This document shows positions 37,814 to 48,046 of a stretch of DNA of 64,000 nucleotides, one piece after another. The notes below the pieces were generated by a model. The model made no database searches. It had not been told where the DNA came from and was given only the letters and a program-made list of their open reading frames with translations. The translations under genes and the position numbers were made by a program. Source of the DNA: Aliiglaciecola lipolytica E3 (GTDB taxonomy: Bacteria; Pseudomonadota; Gammaproteobacteria; Enterobacterales; Alteromonadaceae); assembly GCF_000314975.1 (NCBI RefSeq), contig NZ_BAEN01000041.1, positions 186,001 through 250,000 on the forward strand. Reading direction: 5' to 3'. Each line of letters starts with the position of its first letter. The first letter of the stretch is position 1.

Positions 37814-40417
37814 ATGGCTGAGAATCAATACGACCCGCAAAAAATCGAATCTAAGGTACAAACTTATTGGGAACAAAATGACATTTTCCGCGCCGAGGTA
37901 GATGCCGATAAAGAAAAGTTCTATTGCCTGTCGATGTTTCCGTATCCAAGTGGCCGTTTACATATGGGTCATGTCAGAAACTATACTATTGGTGATGTTG
38001 TTAGCCGCTTTCAGCGTATGCAAGGTAAAAACGTGTTACAACCTATGGGCTGGGATGCATTTGGATTACCCGCTGAGAATGCCGCGATTAACAACAATAC
38101 TGCGCCTGCCAAATGGACATATTCCAATATCGATTACATGAAACAGCAATTAAAATCCCTTGGGTTTGGTTATGATTGGAATCGTGAATTAGCGACCTGT
38201 AAGCAGGACTATTATCGTTGGGAGCAATGGTTCTTTACACGACTGTACGAAAAAGGCTTAGTTTACAAAAAGAATGCAACCGTAAATTGGGATCCTGTTG
38301 ATCACACAGTACTAGCAAATGAACAAGTCATTGATGGCCGTGGCTGGCGCTCAGGTGCATTGGTTGAACAAAAAGAAATCCCCCAATGGTTCATAAAAAT
38401 TACAGATTATGCTGAAGAGCTATTACAAGACTTGGAACAGTTAGATGATTGGCCTGAACAAGTTCGCACCATGCAAAAGAACTGGATTGGCCGTTCCGAA
38501 GGTGTCGAGATTAAATTCAATCTTGCTCAGCCAATCGATAATATTGAGAATTTTGAAGTTTATACCACTAGACCTGACACGTTGTTGGGTGTCACTTATG
38601 TCGGCGTGGCAGCTTCTCACCCTATCGCGCTTGCGGCGGCTCATAGCAACCCTGAATTAGCTGCATTCATTGAAGAGTGTAAAAATACCAAAGTGGCTGA
38701 AGCTGATATGGCGACGATGGAGAAAAAGGGCTGTGCCACGGGATTATATGCTGTACATCCAATATCAGGTATCAAAATACCGGTTTGGGCAGCTAACTTT
38801 GTGCTTATGGATTATGGTTCAGGCGCAGTAATGGCAGTGCCAGGTCACGACCAGCGAGATTTTGAGTTCGCGAGCAAATATAAGTTAAATATAACCCAAG
38901 TAATTGAACCTGTTGAAGGCAGTGGTTATGAATGTAACTTAAATGAAGCCGCGTTTACCGAAAAAGGCATTCTAATCAATTCTGGGCAGTTTAACGGACT
39001 AACCTCGGAACAGGCCTTTGAACAAATTAGCCAAGAGCTAGAAACCCAGCAAAAGGGCAAACGTAAAGTTAATTATCGATTGCGCGATTGGGGCGTATCA
39101 AGACAACGCTATTGGGGCTCTCCTATCCCAATGCTTAACCTTGAAAATGGCGAATCTGTACCAGTACCTGAAGATCGTCTGCCAGTTGTACTACCTGAAG
39201 ATGTGGTAATGAATGGAGTCGTTTCTCCAATTAAAGCCGACCCAGATTGGGCTAAAACCGAATACCAAGGTCAGCCTGCATTACGTGAGACTGATACCTT
39301 TGATACGTTTATGGAATCGTCTTGGTATTACGCACGTTATACAAGCGCTCAAGATAATTCTGCTATGTTAGACCCGACCCAAGCAAACTATTGGCTACCT
39401 GTAGACCAATACGTTGGTGGTATTGAACATGCAATATTACATTTACTTTATTCTCGATTCTTTCATAAACTTTTACGTGATGAAGGCTTGGTGGAATCTA
39501 GCGAACCTTATAAAAAATTACTTTGTCAGGGAATGGTGCTAGCAGACTCATTTTATCGTGAAGATGAGAAAGGTAAAAAACACTGGTATTCCCCAGCAGA
39601 TGTTGAAACTGAAAAAGATGATAAAGGACGGGTTGTGAAAGCCGTCTTAAAAAGTGATGGAAAAGAAGTTGAATTTGGCGGAATGACAAAAATGTCTAAG
39701 TCAAAAAACAATGGAATAGACCCTCAACAAGTCATCGATATATATGGTGCAGATACAATTCGTTTATTCACCATGTTTGCAGCGCCACCGGAGCAAACGC
39801 TTGAATGGATAGATTCAGGTGTTGATGGTTCCAATCGGTTTTTGCGTCGCTTTTGGAAGTTAGTACAAGATCATTTAACCTTAGGTGCTGTGGAAACCTT
39901 AGATGTCGCTAGTTTAAATGCTGATCAAAAAGCGTTACGTCGACACATTCATAAAACCATCGAGAAAGTCAGTGATGACCTTGGTCGTCGACAAACCTTC
40001 AACACTGCTATTGCAGCAATAATGGAGCTTCTCAACCATTTACAAAAAGCGGAGCAACAAAGTCAACAAGACCGTGCACTTCTCGATGAAGGGTTACAAG
40101 CCATGGTTCTTATGTTGAATCCAATCACACCGCATATTTGTCATGAGTTGTGGCAACAGTTTGGTCATGCTTGTGACATTGCGTTTGAACAATGGCCAGT
40201 GGCTGATAAAGCCGCATTAGTTGAAGATGAAAAACTTATCATAGTGCAAGTAAACGGAAAGGTACGTGCCAAAATGACGGTGGCCGCTGATCTGCCAGAA
40301 AGTGAGGTAAAACACTTAGCACTAGAACAACCTAATGTGGCTCAATTTACTGATGGTAAAACCGTCCGAAAAGTAATTTATGTGCCAGGTAAACTTGTCA
40401 ACATAGTAGCAAACTAA
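37814..40417 (+). CDS. leuS: Leucyl-tRNA synthetase
   Basis: This class I synthetase charges tRNA-Leu. The 867 residues match the bacterial length. The HIGH motif appears as [13 protein letters not shown] (about 46-58), the editing CP1 domain spans about 220-420 (with [13 protein letters not shown]), and the KMSKS loop is [12 protein letters not shown] (about 625). I chose the ATG at 37814 ([14 protein letters not shown]) because it matches the conserved start better than the TTG six bases upstream. It opens the plus-strand cluster running to lipA; lptE begins 4 bases after its stop. Confidence 0.97.
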   Translation: MAENQYDPQKIESKVQTYWEQNDIFRAEVDADKEKFYCLSMFPYPSGRLHMGHVRNYTIGDVVSRFQRMQGKNVLQPMGWDAFGLPAENAAINNNTAPAKWTYSNIDYMKQQLKSLGFGYDWNRELATCKQDYYRWEQWFFTRLYEKGLVYKKNATVNWDPVDHTVLANEQVIDGRGWRSGALVEQKEIPQWFIKITDYAEELLQDLEQLDDWPEQVRTMQKNWIGRSEGVEIKFNLAQPIDNIENFEVYTTRPDTLLGVTYVGVAASHPIALAAAHSNPELAAFIEECKNTKVAEADMATMEKKGCATGLYAVHPISGIKIPVWAANFVLMDYGSGAVMAVPGHDQRDFEFASKYKLNITQVIEPVEGSGYECNLNEAAFTEKGILINSGQFNGLTSEQAFEQISQELETQQKGKRKVNYRLRDWGVSRQRYWGSPIPMLNLENGESVPVPEDRLPVVLPEDVVMNGVVSPIKADPDWAKTEYQGQPALRETDTFDTFMESSWYYARYTSAQDNSAMLDPTQANYWLPVDQYVGGIEHAILHLLYSRFFHKLLRDEGLVESSEPYKKLLCQGMVLADSFYREDEKGKKHWYSPADVETEKDDKGRVVKAVLKSDGKEVEFGGMTKMSKSKNNGIDPQQVIDIYGADTIRLFTMFAAPPEQTLEWIDSGVDGSNRFLRRFWKLVQDHLTLGAVETLDVASLNADQKALRRHIHKTIEKVSDDLGRRQTFNTAIAAIMELLNHLQKAEQQSQQDRALLDEGLQAMVLMLNPITPHICHELWQQFGHACDIAFEQWPVADKAALVEDEKLIIVQVNGKVRAKMTVAADLPESEVKHLALEQPNVAQFTDGKTVRKVIYVPGKLVNIVAN

Positions 40418-40421
40418 GCCT

Positions 40422-40937
40422 ATGACTAAACTTTCATTGCGACTTTGTATTCTATTAATGGTAACGCTAGGGTTGAATGCTTGTGGCTTTAAATTGCGCA
40501 GCGCTCAACCGCTACCAAATGGAATAGAACAGGTATATCTATCCGGGGCACAGCAATATTCGCCACTTAAGCGCGCAGTGAAAGAATATTTTGATATATA
40601 TCAAATACCCTATGTGGATAACATTCCAGTCGCGCAAAAAGATAGTACAATTGCGATATTTTTGTATCCGGACACTCTCGAACGACGACTGCTATCTCTG
40701 TTCAATACCGGTCAGGTAGCCGAATACGAATTAGTATTAACGATTCGTTTTCAAGTTATTTTTCCGGGTAAAGAAGCACAAATGGTAGAGTTTGATGTGA
40801 CACGTGAATATCAAGATGATCCGGATGCAATCCTAGCAAAATCCAGAGAACTTGAACTGGTGTTAAAGGAACTACGCAAACAAGCTGCCGATCGAATAGT
40901 AAGGATGTTACCTAGCCTGGATGATCGGGAAGTTTAA
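40422..40937 (+). CDS. lptE: LPS-assembly lipoprotein LptE
   Basis: LptE is the outer-membrane lipoprotein that plugs LptD during lipopolysaccharide export. The 171 residues begin with a lipoprotein signal peptide and lipobox GLNACGF (Cys21). The mature part has the LptE pattern LRSAQPLPNGIEQVYLSG and the motif VTREYQDDPDAILAKSRELELV. It lies 4 bases after leuS and shares one base with holA (TAATG), as is usual for this locus. Confidence 0.94.
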   Translation: MTKLSLRLCILLMVTLGLNACGFKLRSAQPLPNGIEQVYLSGAQQYSPLKRAVKEYFDIYQIPYVDNIPVAQKDSTIAIFLYPDTLERRLLSLFNTGQVAEYELVLTIRFQVIFPGKEAQMVEFDVTREYQDDPDAILAKSRELELVLKELRKQAADRIVRMLPSLDDREV

Positions 40938-41959
40938 TGCAAGTTTATCCTAATCGGCTGGCGCAACATGTAAAACAACATTCCAACAGCTTTTACTTGG
41001 TATTTGGTGACGAACCTTTACAAAAAATGTTGAGTATTGAATCCATTCGTAAGCAAGCTTTGCAACAAGGCTTTGACGAACGTCAACAACTTACTGTCGA
41101 TAATCAGTTTCAATGGAGCAGCTTAGTAGAAGCGACTCAAACTTTATCCTTGTTTAGTTCCAAACAGTTTATAGAACTGGAATTACCCACTGGAAAGCCT
41201 GGAACTGAGGGTAGCAAAATATTATGTGAACTAGCTGACAATGCACATGCAGACACGATTATATTGCTGCATGGACAAAAAATCGGACGTGATGTTCAAA
41301 ATGCTAAGTGGTTTAAAGCCTTAGACAAGCTTGGCGTTTATGTCCCCTGTTTTGCGCTGGAAGGAGCACAATTGCAACAATGGGTGGCGGGTTACATGCA
41401 AGAAACAGGTGTAAGAACCGGGCCTGAATCCATTAAACTGTTAAGTGATTTTTGCGAAGGAAACTTATTAGCCGCAAAACAAGAAATCGACAAATTATTG
41501 CTGTTGTATCCTGATGGCAATGTGACTGACGAACAAATTATTGAAGCAGTTGTAGACCAATCACGTTTTAACGTATTTCAATTAGTTGATGTTATGCTGT
41601 CTGGTGACGCGACTAAAATGATAAAGATGCTTTATCGCCTAGAGGCTGAAGGCGTTGAACCCACGATAATTTGTTGGGCGTTGACAAGGGAGTGGCAAAT
41701 TCTTAGCCTATTATTGTCAGATACCCTTGCGGGAAAAGCTATCAACTGGAATCAACACCGAATTTGGAAAAATCGACAACGCTTTTACACCAGTGCATTA
41801 CAACGAATTAATCAATCCGTACTAGATAATATTCAAGTTAAGTTGCAAAGTTTAGATCAACGTATTAAACAATCCAATGTACTGCGTCCTTATGTAGAAT
41901 TATGTCATTTATGTTTACTATTTATACCCTTTGATTTAAGCCCTATACCATTAGAATAG
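40937..41959 (+). CDS. holA: DNA polymerase III delta subunit
   Basis: HolA is the clamp-loader subunit that opens the beta clamp. The 340 residues show the N-terminal MQVYPNRLAQHVKQHSNSFY...LVFGDEPLQKMLSIESIRK, the middle LLHGQKIGRDVQNAKWFKAL and the C-terminal helical collar domain. The start ATG shares one base with the lptE stop. In most gammaproteobacteria nadD follows holA; here only 119 non-coding bases separate it from rsfS. Confidence 0.95.
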   Translation: MQVYPNRLAQHVKQHSNSFYLVFGDEPLQKMLSIESIRKQALQQGFDERQQLTVDNQFQWSSLVEATQTLSLFSSKQFIELELPTGKPGTEGSKILCELADNAHADTIILLHGQKIGRDVQNAKWFKALDKLGVYVPCFALEGAQLQQWVAGYMQETGVRTGPESIKLLSDFCEGNLLAAKQEIDKLLLLYPDGNVTDEQIIEAVVDQSRFNVFQLVDVMLSGDATKMIKMLYRLEAEGVEPTIICWALTREWQILSLLLSDTLAGKAINWNQHRIWKNRQRFYTSALQRINQSVLDNIQVKLQSLDQRIKQSNVLRPYVELCHLCLLFIPFDLSPIPLE

Positions 41960-42078
41960 CAAAACTTGGTTACGCATAACCAATAATCAACATGAAATTA
42001 CTGCATTACGTGCCTATGCTAGTTTGCAACAATTTCTGATACAATTCATTTCGACCATACGATTTACGAGGAACACCA

Positions 42079-42396
42079 TTGGATAGCGACGAATTTAAAA
42101 AGTTTGTGATCGACAAAATTGAAGATCTAAAAGCACGTGATATTGTAGATATCGATGTGAAAGGCAAGTCAACCGTTACCGACACCATGCTGGTGTGTTC
42201 AGGAAACTCTAAAAGACATGTAGCTTCAATTGCTCAAAACGTAGTTTACGAAACCAAACAAGCTGGTCACCCTCCTCTTAGCGTTGAAGGGCAAGCCGAA
42301 GGCGAATGGGTACTAGTTGACCTTGGTGAGATTGTTGTTCACGTTATGCAAGATCAAACTCGCGATTTTTATCAGTTAGAAAAACTTTGGGCATAG
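42079..42396 (+). CDS. rsfS: Ribosomal silencing factor RsfS
   Basis: RsfS binds ribosomal protein L14 and blocks subunit joining when nutrients are scarce. The 105 residues show the family motifs [28 protein letters not shown] and [30 protein letters not shown]. The start is a TTG at 42079 with GAGGA seven bases upstream, which fixes the N-terminus as [10 protein letters not shown]. rlmH follows after 31 bases. Confidence 0.95.
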   Translation: MDSDEFKKFVIDKIEDLKARDIVDIDVKGKSTVTDTMLVCSGNSKRHVASIAQNVVYETKQAGHPPLSVEGQAEGEWVLVDLGEIVVHVMQDQTRDFYQLEKLWA

Positions 42397-42427
42397 CGAC
42401 AAAGCGATATTTAGGATACTAGTTAAA

Positions 42428-42898
42428 ATGCGTATTCAATTAGTTGCGGTTGGCACCAAAATGCCTGCTTGGGTTGAAACAGGTTACCGTGAATATGAAC
42501 GCCGTTTTAGCGGTGATTTGGTTTTATCTTTAACTGAAATACCAGCAGGAAAGCGCGGCAAAAATGCGGATATCAAACGTATTTTGCAAAAAGAAGGGGA
42601 ACTTACCTTAAATGCCGTACCCAAAGGTAATAAAATTGTGACCCTTGAAGTGACCGGAAAAGCATTAACTACACCTGATTTAGCCCAACACTTAGCCGCA
42701 TGGCAAATGGATGGGCGAGATATCAGTCTATTGATAGGAGGGCCAGAAGGACTTGCCCCTGAATGCATTCAAGCCAGTGAACAAAAATGGTCATTGTCTG
42801 CGCTGACGCTCCCTCACCCTTTGGTCAGAATAATCGTAGCAGAAAGCCTGTATCGAGCTTGGTCAGTTAACGCAAATCATCCATATCATCGAGAATAG
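42428..42898 (+). CDS. rlmH: 23S rRNA pseudouridine-1915 N3-methyltransferase
   Basis: RlmH methylates pseudouridine 1915 of assembled 70S ribosomes. The 156-residue SPOUT protein has [20 protein letters not shown], the knot motif [14 protein letters not shown] and the ending [25 protein letters not shown], all highly conserved. It sits between rsfS and mrdA, as in most gammaproteobacteria. Confidence 0.97.
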   Translation: MRIQLVAVGTKMPAWVETGYREYERRFSGDLVLSLTEIPAGKRGKNADIKRILQKEGELTLNAVPKGNKIVTLEVTGKALTTPDLAQHLAAWQMDGRDISLLIGGPEGLAPECIQASEQKWSLSALTLPHPLVRIIVAESLYRAWSVNANHPYHRE

Positions 42899-42900
42899 TT

Positions 42901-44808
42901 TTGGCGATTAAACGAGTCACCATTAAAGACCATTCAGCGGAAGCAAATCTATTTGCCAGACGTAGCTTTATTGCCATGTTGCTGGTTTGTGTGATGATGA
43001 TACTAATTATTAGTAATCTATATTACCTTCAAGTCTCAAAATTCGACGACTATCAAACGCGATCTAATGGCAATAGAATTAAAGTCTTACCTGTGGCACC
43101 GAACCGGGGTCTAATTTATGATCGTAATGGCATATTGTTAGCGGAAAATCGTCCAGTATTTTCGTTAGAGCTCATTCCTGAAGAAATCGATGATTTAGAT
43201 AGCACATTAGCTGAACTCACTACCTTATTAAATATTGAAGAAGATGAAATAGCTGACTTCAAAACCAATATGCAAAGAGTGCGTCGCTTTAAGCCAGTGT
43301 CGCTTCGGAATCGACTTAGCAATACAGATGTTGCCTTGTTTTCAGCTAGCCAACACAAGTTCCCCGGCGTTTCTATTGAAGCCAGATTAGCACGCCACTA
43401 TCCATTTGGTAGTGCATTAACTCACGCACTTGGTTATGTAGCTAGAATTAATAAGAAAGATTTGCAAAAGTTAAATGAAGCTGGACAAGAAGCCAATTAC
43501 GCTGCAACACACGACATAGGCAAGCTTGGAATCGAAAAATACCACGAAGAACTACTGCACGGTGAAGTGGGATATCAAGAAGTTGAAATTAATAGTAAAG
43601 GTAGAATAATTCGCACGCTTAATTTTCAGCCGCCTAAACCGGGTAAAGATCTGGTGCTTAACCTAGATGTGAAAATGCAGTTAGAGATTCAAAGTGTATT
43701 AGCAGATACGCGAGGTTCAGTAGTCGCGCTAGATGCAAAAACAGGTGGCGTATTAGCTCTGTACAGTAATCCTAGCTACGATCCAAATTATTTTGTGCAC
43801 GGCATTAGCAGTAAACGCTATTCTAAGTTGCTGCAATCCACTGATAGACCACTAATTAACCGCGCAACCCAAGGCCAATATCCGCCAGCTTCCACCGTAA
43901 AACCTCACCTCGCCTTAGCCGGTTTAGAGGAAGGCGTGATCGATAGCGAAACGCGCCTATTTGATAATGGGCGTTACCAGCTAAAAAATGTAAGCCACGT
44001 CTGGCGTGATTGGATACCCTGGGGGCACGGTTGGGTTGATGTGAAAAAATCAGTAGAAGTGTCTTGTGATTTCTTCTTCTACGATCTTGCCTACCACCTC
44101 GGAATTGACCGTATCAATGAAAGCATGACTGAATTCGGCTTCGGTGATTACACAGGTATAGATATTTACGAAGAATCAGACGGCAATATGCCCAGTCGAG
44201 GTTGGAAGAAAGCCCGTTACAATGAACCTTGGTATATCGGCGATACCATATCGGTGGGAATAGGCCAAAGTTATTGGACAGCAACCCCCCTGCAATTAGC
44301 CAAATCGATAAATACATTAATCAATAAAGGACGAAGAATTGTGCCACAAGTCTTACGAGGACAAATGATTAATGGGGAAACGGTATTAGATCCATTAAAA
44401 GAATTACAGCCAATCCCAGTAAAAAATATTGAGAATTGGAATTTAGTCTTGTCGTCAATGTATGGCGTAATTCATGAACCTCATGGCACGGCCAGAGCTG
44501 CTTTTGTCGATGTGGCGTACTCACCTGCTGGTAAAACTGGAACAGCTCAAGTTGTATCAATCGCTCAGGATGCAAAATACGATGCAGAAAAGCTGGCTGA
44601 AAAACACCGTGATAATGCAATGTATGTTGGATTTGCTCCATTTGATGATCCGCAGATAAGTGTCGCTGTTGCGCTTGAAAATGCGGGAGGCGGAAGCTCC
44701 CAAGCAGCACCGATCGCGCGTAAAGTTATGGATTTTTATTTCAAAGATAAACAACTCGAACTCGTGAAAACAAACCCTGATGACAACCCAACACACATTC
44801 AACAATAA
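42901..44808 (+). CDS. mrdA: Penicillin-binding protein 2
   Basis: PBP2 is the transpeptidase of the elongasome that builds lateral wall peptidoglycan. The 635 residues have one N-terminal membrane helix (about 25-45), a pedestal domain starting near VAPNRGLIYDRNGILLAENRP, and a transpeptidase domain with the nucleophile in PPASTVKPHLAL, the SCD motif in VEVSCDFFFYD and KTG in PAGKTGTAQV. The start is a TTG at 42901, two bases after rlmH. mrdB follows with 10 bases between them. Confidence 0.96.
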   Translation: MAIKRVTIKDHSAEANLFARRSFIAMLLVCVMMILIISNLYYLQVSKFDDYQTRSNGNRIKVLPVAPNRGLIYDRNGILLAENRPVFSLELIPEEIDDLDSTLAELTTLLNIEEDEIADFKTNMQRVRRFKPVSLRNRLSNTDVALFSASQHKFPGVSIEARLARHYPFGSALTHALGYVARINKKDLQKLNEAGQEANYAATHDIGKLGIEKYHEELLHGEVGYQEVEINSKGRIIRTLNFQPPKPGKDLVLNLDVKMQLEIQSVLADTRGSVVALDAKTGGVLALYSNPSYDPNYFVHGISSKRYSKLLQSTDRPLINRATQGQYPPASTVKPHLALAGLEEGVIDSETRLFDNGRYQLKNVSHVWRDWIPWGHGWVDVKKSVEVSCDFFFYDLAYHLGIDRINESMTEFGFGDYTGIDIYEESDGNMPSRGWKKARYNEPWYIGDTISVGIGQSYWTATPLQLAKSINTLINKGRRIVPQVLRGQMINGETVLDPLKELQPIPVKNIENWNLVLSSMYGVIHEPHGTARAAFVDVAYSPAGKTGTAQVVSIAQDAKYDAEKLAEKHRDNAMYVGFAPFDDPQISVAVALENAGGGSSQAAPIARKVMDFYFKDKQLELVKTNPDDNPTHIQQ

Positions 44809-44818
44809 GCAATAATGC

Positions 44819-45937
44819 ATGTTACGAACGAAACTAGAACCTAACAAACAATCCATTTTTACTAAAGTTCATATAGATGTGACTCTATTAGTGGGCTTGT
44901 TAGTTTTAATGGCAGTGGGTCTGGTTACCATCTACTCAGCAGGCGGCCAAGATATTGAGCTCATTCAACGTCAGGTTATACGCTTGGGAGTAGCTCTGTT
45001 TGTTATGCTGTTATTAGCGCAAATACCTATTCTTGCTTACCAACGCATGTCTATTTATTTTTATATAGCCGGCGTTCTTATGTTAGTTGCAGTGCTGTTA
45101 TTCGGGGTGACTGGTAAGGGAGCACAACGTTGGCTGGATTTAGGCGTGGTAAGGTTTCAGCCATCTGAAATTATGAAGCTTGCAGTACCTATGATGGTTG
45201 CCTGGTATATCAGCCGTTTTAATCTTCCGCCAAAACTATGGAATATTTGTATAGGGTTTGTTTTTGTAGTGGTACCAACCTTATTAATTGCCAAACAACC
45301 CGACTTAGGTACTTCACTTTTAATCGCCAGTTCAGGCGTGTTTGTTTTATTTTTGGCTGGAATGAGTTGGAGCTTAATTCTGATGGTGACGTGTTTGGTC
45401 TCGGCATTTGCACCAGTCATGTGGTTTTTTCTAATGAAGGAATATCAAAAACAGCGCGTTCTTACCTTTATTAATCCAGAAAGCGATCCTTTGGGCTCTG
45501 GGTATCATATTATTCAATCTAAAATTGCTATCGGCTCTGGTGGCGTCAGCGGAAAAGGTTGGTTACAAGGAACGCAATCACAGTTAGAATTTTTACCTGA
45601 ACGTCACACTGATTTTATTTTCGCAGTATTTAGTGAAGAATTTGGATTATTTGGGATTTTGGGATTACTCGCCATATACTGCTACATCATAGTCGTTGGT
45701 TTGATGATAGCGATGCGGGCCCAAGATGCCTTCGCCAAACTATTAGCGGGAAGTATCACCCTCACCTTCTTTGTTTATGTATTTGTTAACATGGGAATGG
45801 TATCGGGGTTATTGCCGGTTGTCGGTGTTCCTTTACCGTTAGTCAGTTATGGTGGAACATCAATGGTGACATTATTAGCCGGATTTGGCATTCTAATGGC
45901 TATCAGTACACAAAAACGTCTGCTTTCCAGACAATAA
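44819..45937 (+). CDS. mrdB: Peptidoglycan glycosyltransferase RodA
   Basis: RodA is the SEDS-family polymerase that works with PBP2 to insert lipid II during elongation. The 372 residues have about ten transmembrane helices. Visible SEDS motifs are GKGAQRWLDLGVVRFQPSEIMKLAVP, KQPDLGTSLLI, HTDFIFAVFSEEFG and the ending PVVGVPLPLVSYGGTSMVTLLA. The ATG at 44819 is clear. Order with mrdA and mltB is conserved. Confidence 0.96.
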   Translation: MLRTKLEPNKQSIFTKVHIDVTLLVGLLVLMAVGLVTIYSAGGQDIELIQRQVIRLGVALFVMLLLAQIPILAYQRMSIYFYIAGVLMLVAVLLFGVTGKGAQRWLDLGVVRFQPSEIMKLAVPMMVAWYISRFNLPPKLWNICIGFVFVVVPTLLIAKQPDLGTSLLIASSGVFVLFLAGMSWSLILMVTCLVSAFAPVMWFFLMKEYQKQRVLTFINPESDPLGSGYHIIQSKIAIGSGGVSGKGWLQGTQSQLEFLPERHTDFIFAVFSEEFGLFGILGLLAIYCYIIVVGLMIAMRAQDAFAKLLAGSITLTFFVYVFVNMGMVSGLLPVVGVPLPLVSYGGTSMVTLLAGFGILMAISTQKRLLSRQ

Positions 45938-45978
45938 TAATGCGGTGAACGATATTTAGATTCACCAATGGAGAGAAA

Positions 45979-46989
45979 ATGCGTGCGCTAATTAAAGCTG
46001 CTTTATTAATCGGCCTGAGTTTTCCATTGACAAACGTGTTTGCGATGCCGTCAGTTGCCGATGCAGAAACACAAACACAAGTAGATCAATTTGTTTCAAT
46101 GATGGTTGAGAAACACCAATTTGATCCCGATTTCATTCAACAAACCTTGGATTCTGCAAATAAAAATCAAACGATTCTTGATGCTATAGCCAAACCTTGG
46201 GAAGCGAAACCTTGGCATCAATATTATCCAATATTTCTTACCGATAAGCGTCTAGCTAAAGGTGTGAAGTTTTGGCAAGAACACAAAGTTACCTTACAAC
46301 GAGCAGAGAAGGAAACTGGGGTTCCCGCGCAAATTATCGTTGCGATTATTGGTGTAGAGACATTTTATGGCACTTACAAAGGTAAATACCCGGTACTCGA
46401 CGCTTTATACACTTTAGGTTTTCATTACCCTCCCCGCGCCAAATTTTTCAAAAGTGAATTAGCTGAGTATTTTCTATTGACCCGTGAAGAAGGCTTCCCG
46501 ATGACAGAAGTTAAAGGGTCTTATGCTGGCGCAATGGGTTGGGGGCAATTTATTTCTTCTAGTTACCGACACTATGCAATAGATTTTGATGGCGATGGTG
46601 TGCGTGACTTACTCAACAATCCAGTAGATGCCATAGGAAGCGTTGCAAATTATTTTAAACGTCATGGCTGGATACCCAATGAACCCATAGCTTTTAAAGC
46701 CAAGGTTATCAATCAAGATGCAAAAGTAGATGACCTGATAAGTAAAAGTTTAAAGTATCAGCACACGTGGCAAGAGCTGGCGGATGCAGGTATCGAAATT
46801 GAAAAAAATATAACAATTCAGCCTAATCAAAGCGTGAAACTTTTATCTTTTGAACAAGCCGAATTCACCGAATATTGGGTAGGACTACCCAATTTTTACA
46901 CCATCACGCGATACAATCACAGTCCTCTTTATGCCATGGCAGTTTTTCAATTTAGTCAGCAACTTCAGCAGGCAATGGAAACGCAATGA
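45979..46989 (+). CDS. mltB: Membrane-bound lytic murein transglycosylase B
   Basis: MltB cleaves peptidoglycan glycan strands with 1,6-anhydro-MurNAc formation. The 336 residues start with a signal peptide ending NVFAMPS and contain the catalytic Glu in VAIIGVETFYGTYKGKY and the family segment SYAGAMGWGQFISSSYRHYAIDFDGDG. No lipobox Cys is seen, so it is probably a soluble periplasmic variant rather than a lipoprotein. Its stop overlaps the rlpA start by 4 bases (ATGA). A GGAGAG ribosome-binding site precedes the start. Confidence 0.94.
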   Translation: MRALIKAALLIGLSFPLTNVFAMPSVADAETQTQVDQFVSMMVEKHQFDPDFIQQTLDSANKNQTILDAIAKPWEAKPWHQYYPIFLTDKRLAKGVKFWQEHKVTLQRAEKETGVPAQIIVAIIGVETFYGTYKGKYPVLDALYTLGFHYPPRAKFFKSELAEYFLLTREEGFPMTEVKGSYAGAMGWGQFISSSYRHYAIDFDGDGVRDLLNNPVDAIGSVANYFKRHGWIPNEPIAFKAKVINQDAKVDDLISKSLKYQHTWQELADAGIEIEKNITIQPNQSVKLLSFEQAEFTEYWVGLPNFYTITRYNHSPLYAMAVFQFSQQLQQAMETQ

Positions 46990-47807
46990 AATTAATACTA
47001 ACTATAAGTTTGTGTATCGTACTTAGTGCTTGTAGCAACACTGGACGATATTCACAACACTCAGATTCTAAACCTCAAATAATAAGCCGCGACATTGATT
47101 TTCGTGACGTAAAGCCTGCGTATGAACCCTACTTACCTGCGTCAATGCGCCCCTACACTGTTTTAGGTAAATACTATACGCCATTAAAAACAGGTAAAGG
47201 CTATGTAAAACAAGGGATAGCTTCTTGGTATGGTCAGAAGTTTCACGGCCATCTCACCGCAAACGGAGAGGTGTATAACATGTTTGCCATGAGCGCGGCA
47301 CATAAGACCCTTCCTCTGCCATCTATAGTCAAAGTGACAAACACTGAAAATGGCAAAATTGCGGTTGTCAGAGTAAATGACAGAGGTCCTTTTCATCACA
47401 ATCGCATCATTGACTTATCATATGCAGCAGCCATGAAAATTGGCGTATTAGACACGGGAACAGCAAAAGTTAAAGTAGAAGTCATGCATGTGGATCACAA
47501 TGGCGTGTTAACCGTTGGCAACAATCCTCAAGCAACAACCACCGAAGTTGCTACCGCAAATCTTGAGAAACAGGTATTCATTCAAGTCGCTGCACTTCAG
47601 GATCAAGCTAAAGTACTGGCATTGGCGAAAGGATTGCAAAACCAGTATCAGGTTTCTGTGAATACGCCCAGTGAAAATGGCATTTATCGATTACATCTAG
47701 GCCCATTAACAGATGAATTCCACGCGGATCAACTTTTACAACAGCTAAAACTCGACGGATATAGCAGTGCATTTCGGGTATATAGTGAAATTACGATGAC
47801 GCCCTAA
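46986..47807 (+). CDS. rlpA: Septal ring lipoprotein RlpA (lytic transglycosylase)
   Basis: RlpA is an outer-membrane lipoprotein that in Pseudomonas cleaves denuded glycan strands at the septum. The 273 residues have a lipobox VLSACSN (Cys16), a double-psi beta-barrel domain (about 76-165, with GIASWYGQKFHGHLTANGEVYN and RVNDRGPFHHNRIIDLSYAAA) and a C-terminal SPOR domain (about 195-270) for septal targeting. It overlaps mltB by 4 bases. A terminator-like hairpin follows at 47939-47967. Confidence 0.94.
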   Translation: MKLILTISLCIVLSACSNTGRYSQHSDSKPQIISRDIDFRDVKPAYEPYLPASMRPYTVLGKYYTPLKTGKGYVKQGIASWYGQKFHGHLTANGEVYNMFAMSAAHKTLPLPSIVKVTNTENGKIAVVRVNDRGPFHHNRIIDLSYAAAMKIGVLDTGTAKVKVEVMHVDHNGVLTVGNNPQATTTEVATANLEKQVFIQVAALQDQAKVLALAKGLQNQYQVSVNTPSENGIYRLHLGPLTDEFHADQLLQQLKLDGYSSAFRVYSEITMTP

Positions 47808-47938
47808 GAAAACAGTTTCTTAACTAGTTAGGAGATTAAACTTTTTGCACCTAATAGCGGTCATAACTAGATAGTTAATCCAGTGCATGACAACAAAACA
47901 CAGATTTTGCCAAATCGGTCATCTAGCATAAAATCTAT

Positions 47939-47967
47939 TCGGTTGATCGCACAAGCCGATTTTTTTC
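47939..47967 (+). terminator. Probable terminator between rlpA and dacA
   Basis: The stem tcggttg (47939-47945) pairs with caa-g-ccga (47952-47959) with one bulged G and a 6-base loop. It is followed by seven T, about 130 bases past the rlpA stop. Confidence 0.5.
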
Positions 47968-47987
47968 ACGAAACTGTTCGGCAGAAA

Positions 47988-47996
47988 TGATATATT
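47988..47996 (+). promoter_or_regulatory. Extended -10 promoter for dacA
   Basis: An exact extended -10 element, TG-A-TATATT (47988-47996), lies 51 bases before the dacA start and just past the likely rlpA terminator. No good -35 box is visible, as is common for extended -10 promoters. Confidence 0.45.
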
Positions 47997-48046
47997 AGCC
48001 GGCGCTTTCGATTCGCTTTTTAAAGTTTAATAATAATGGTAGGTCA

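Noticed and set aside
41960-42078. Possible nadD remnant between holA and rsfS
   Set aside because: All three plus-strand frames were read and none shows NadD motifs.
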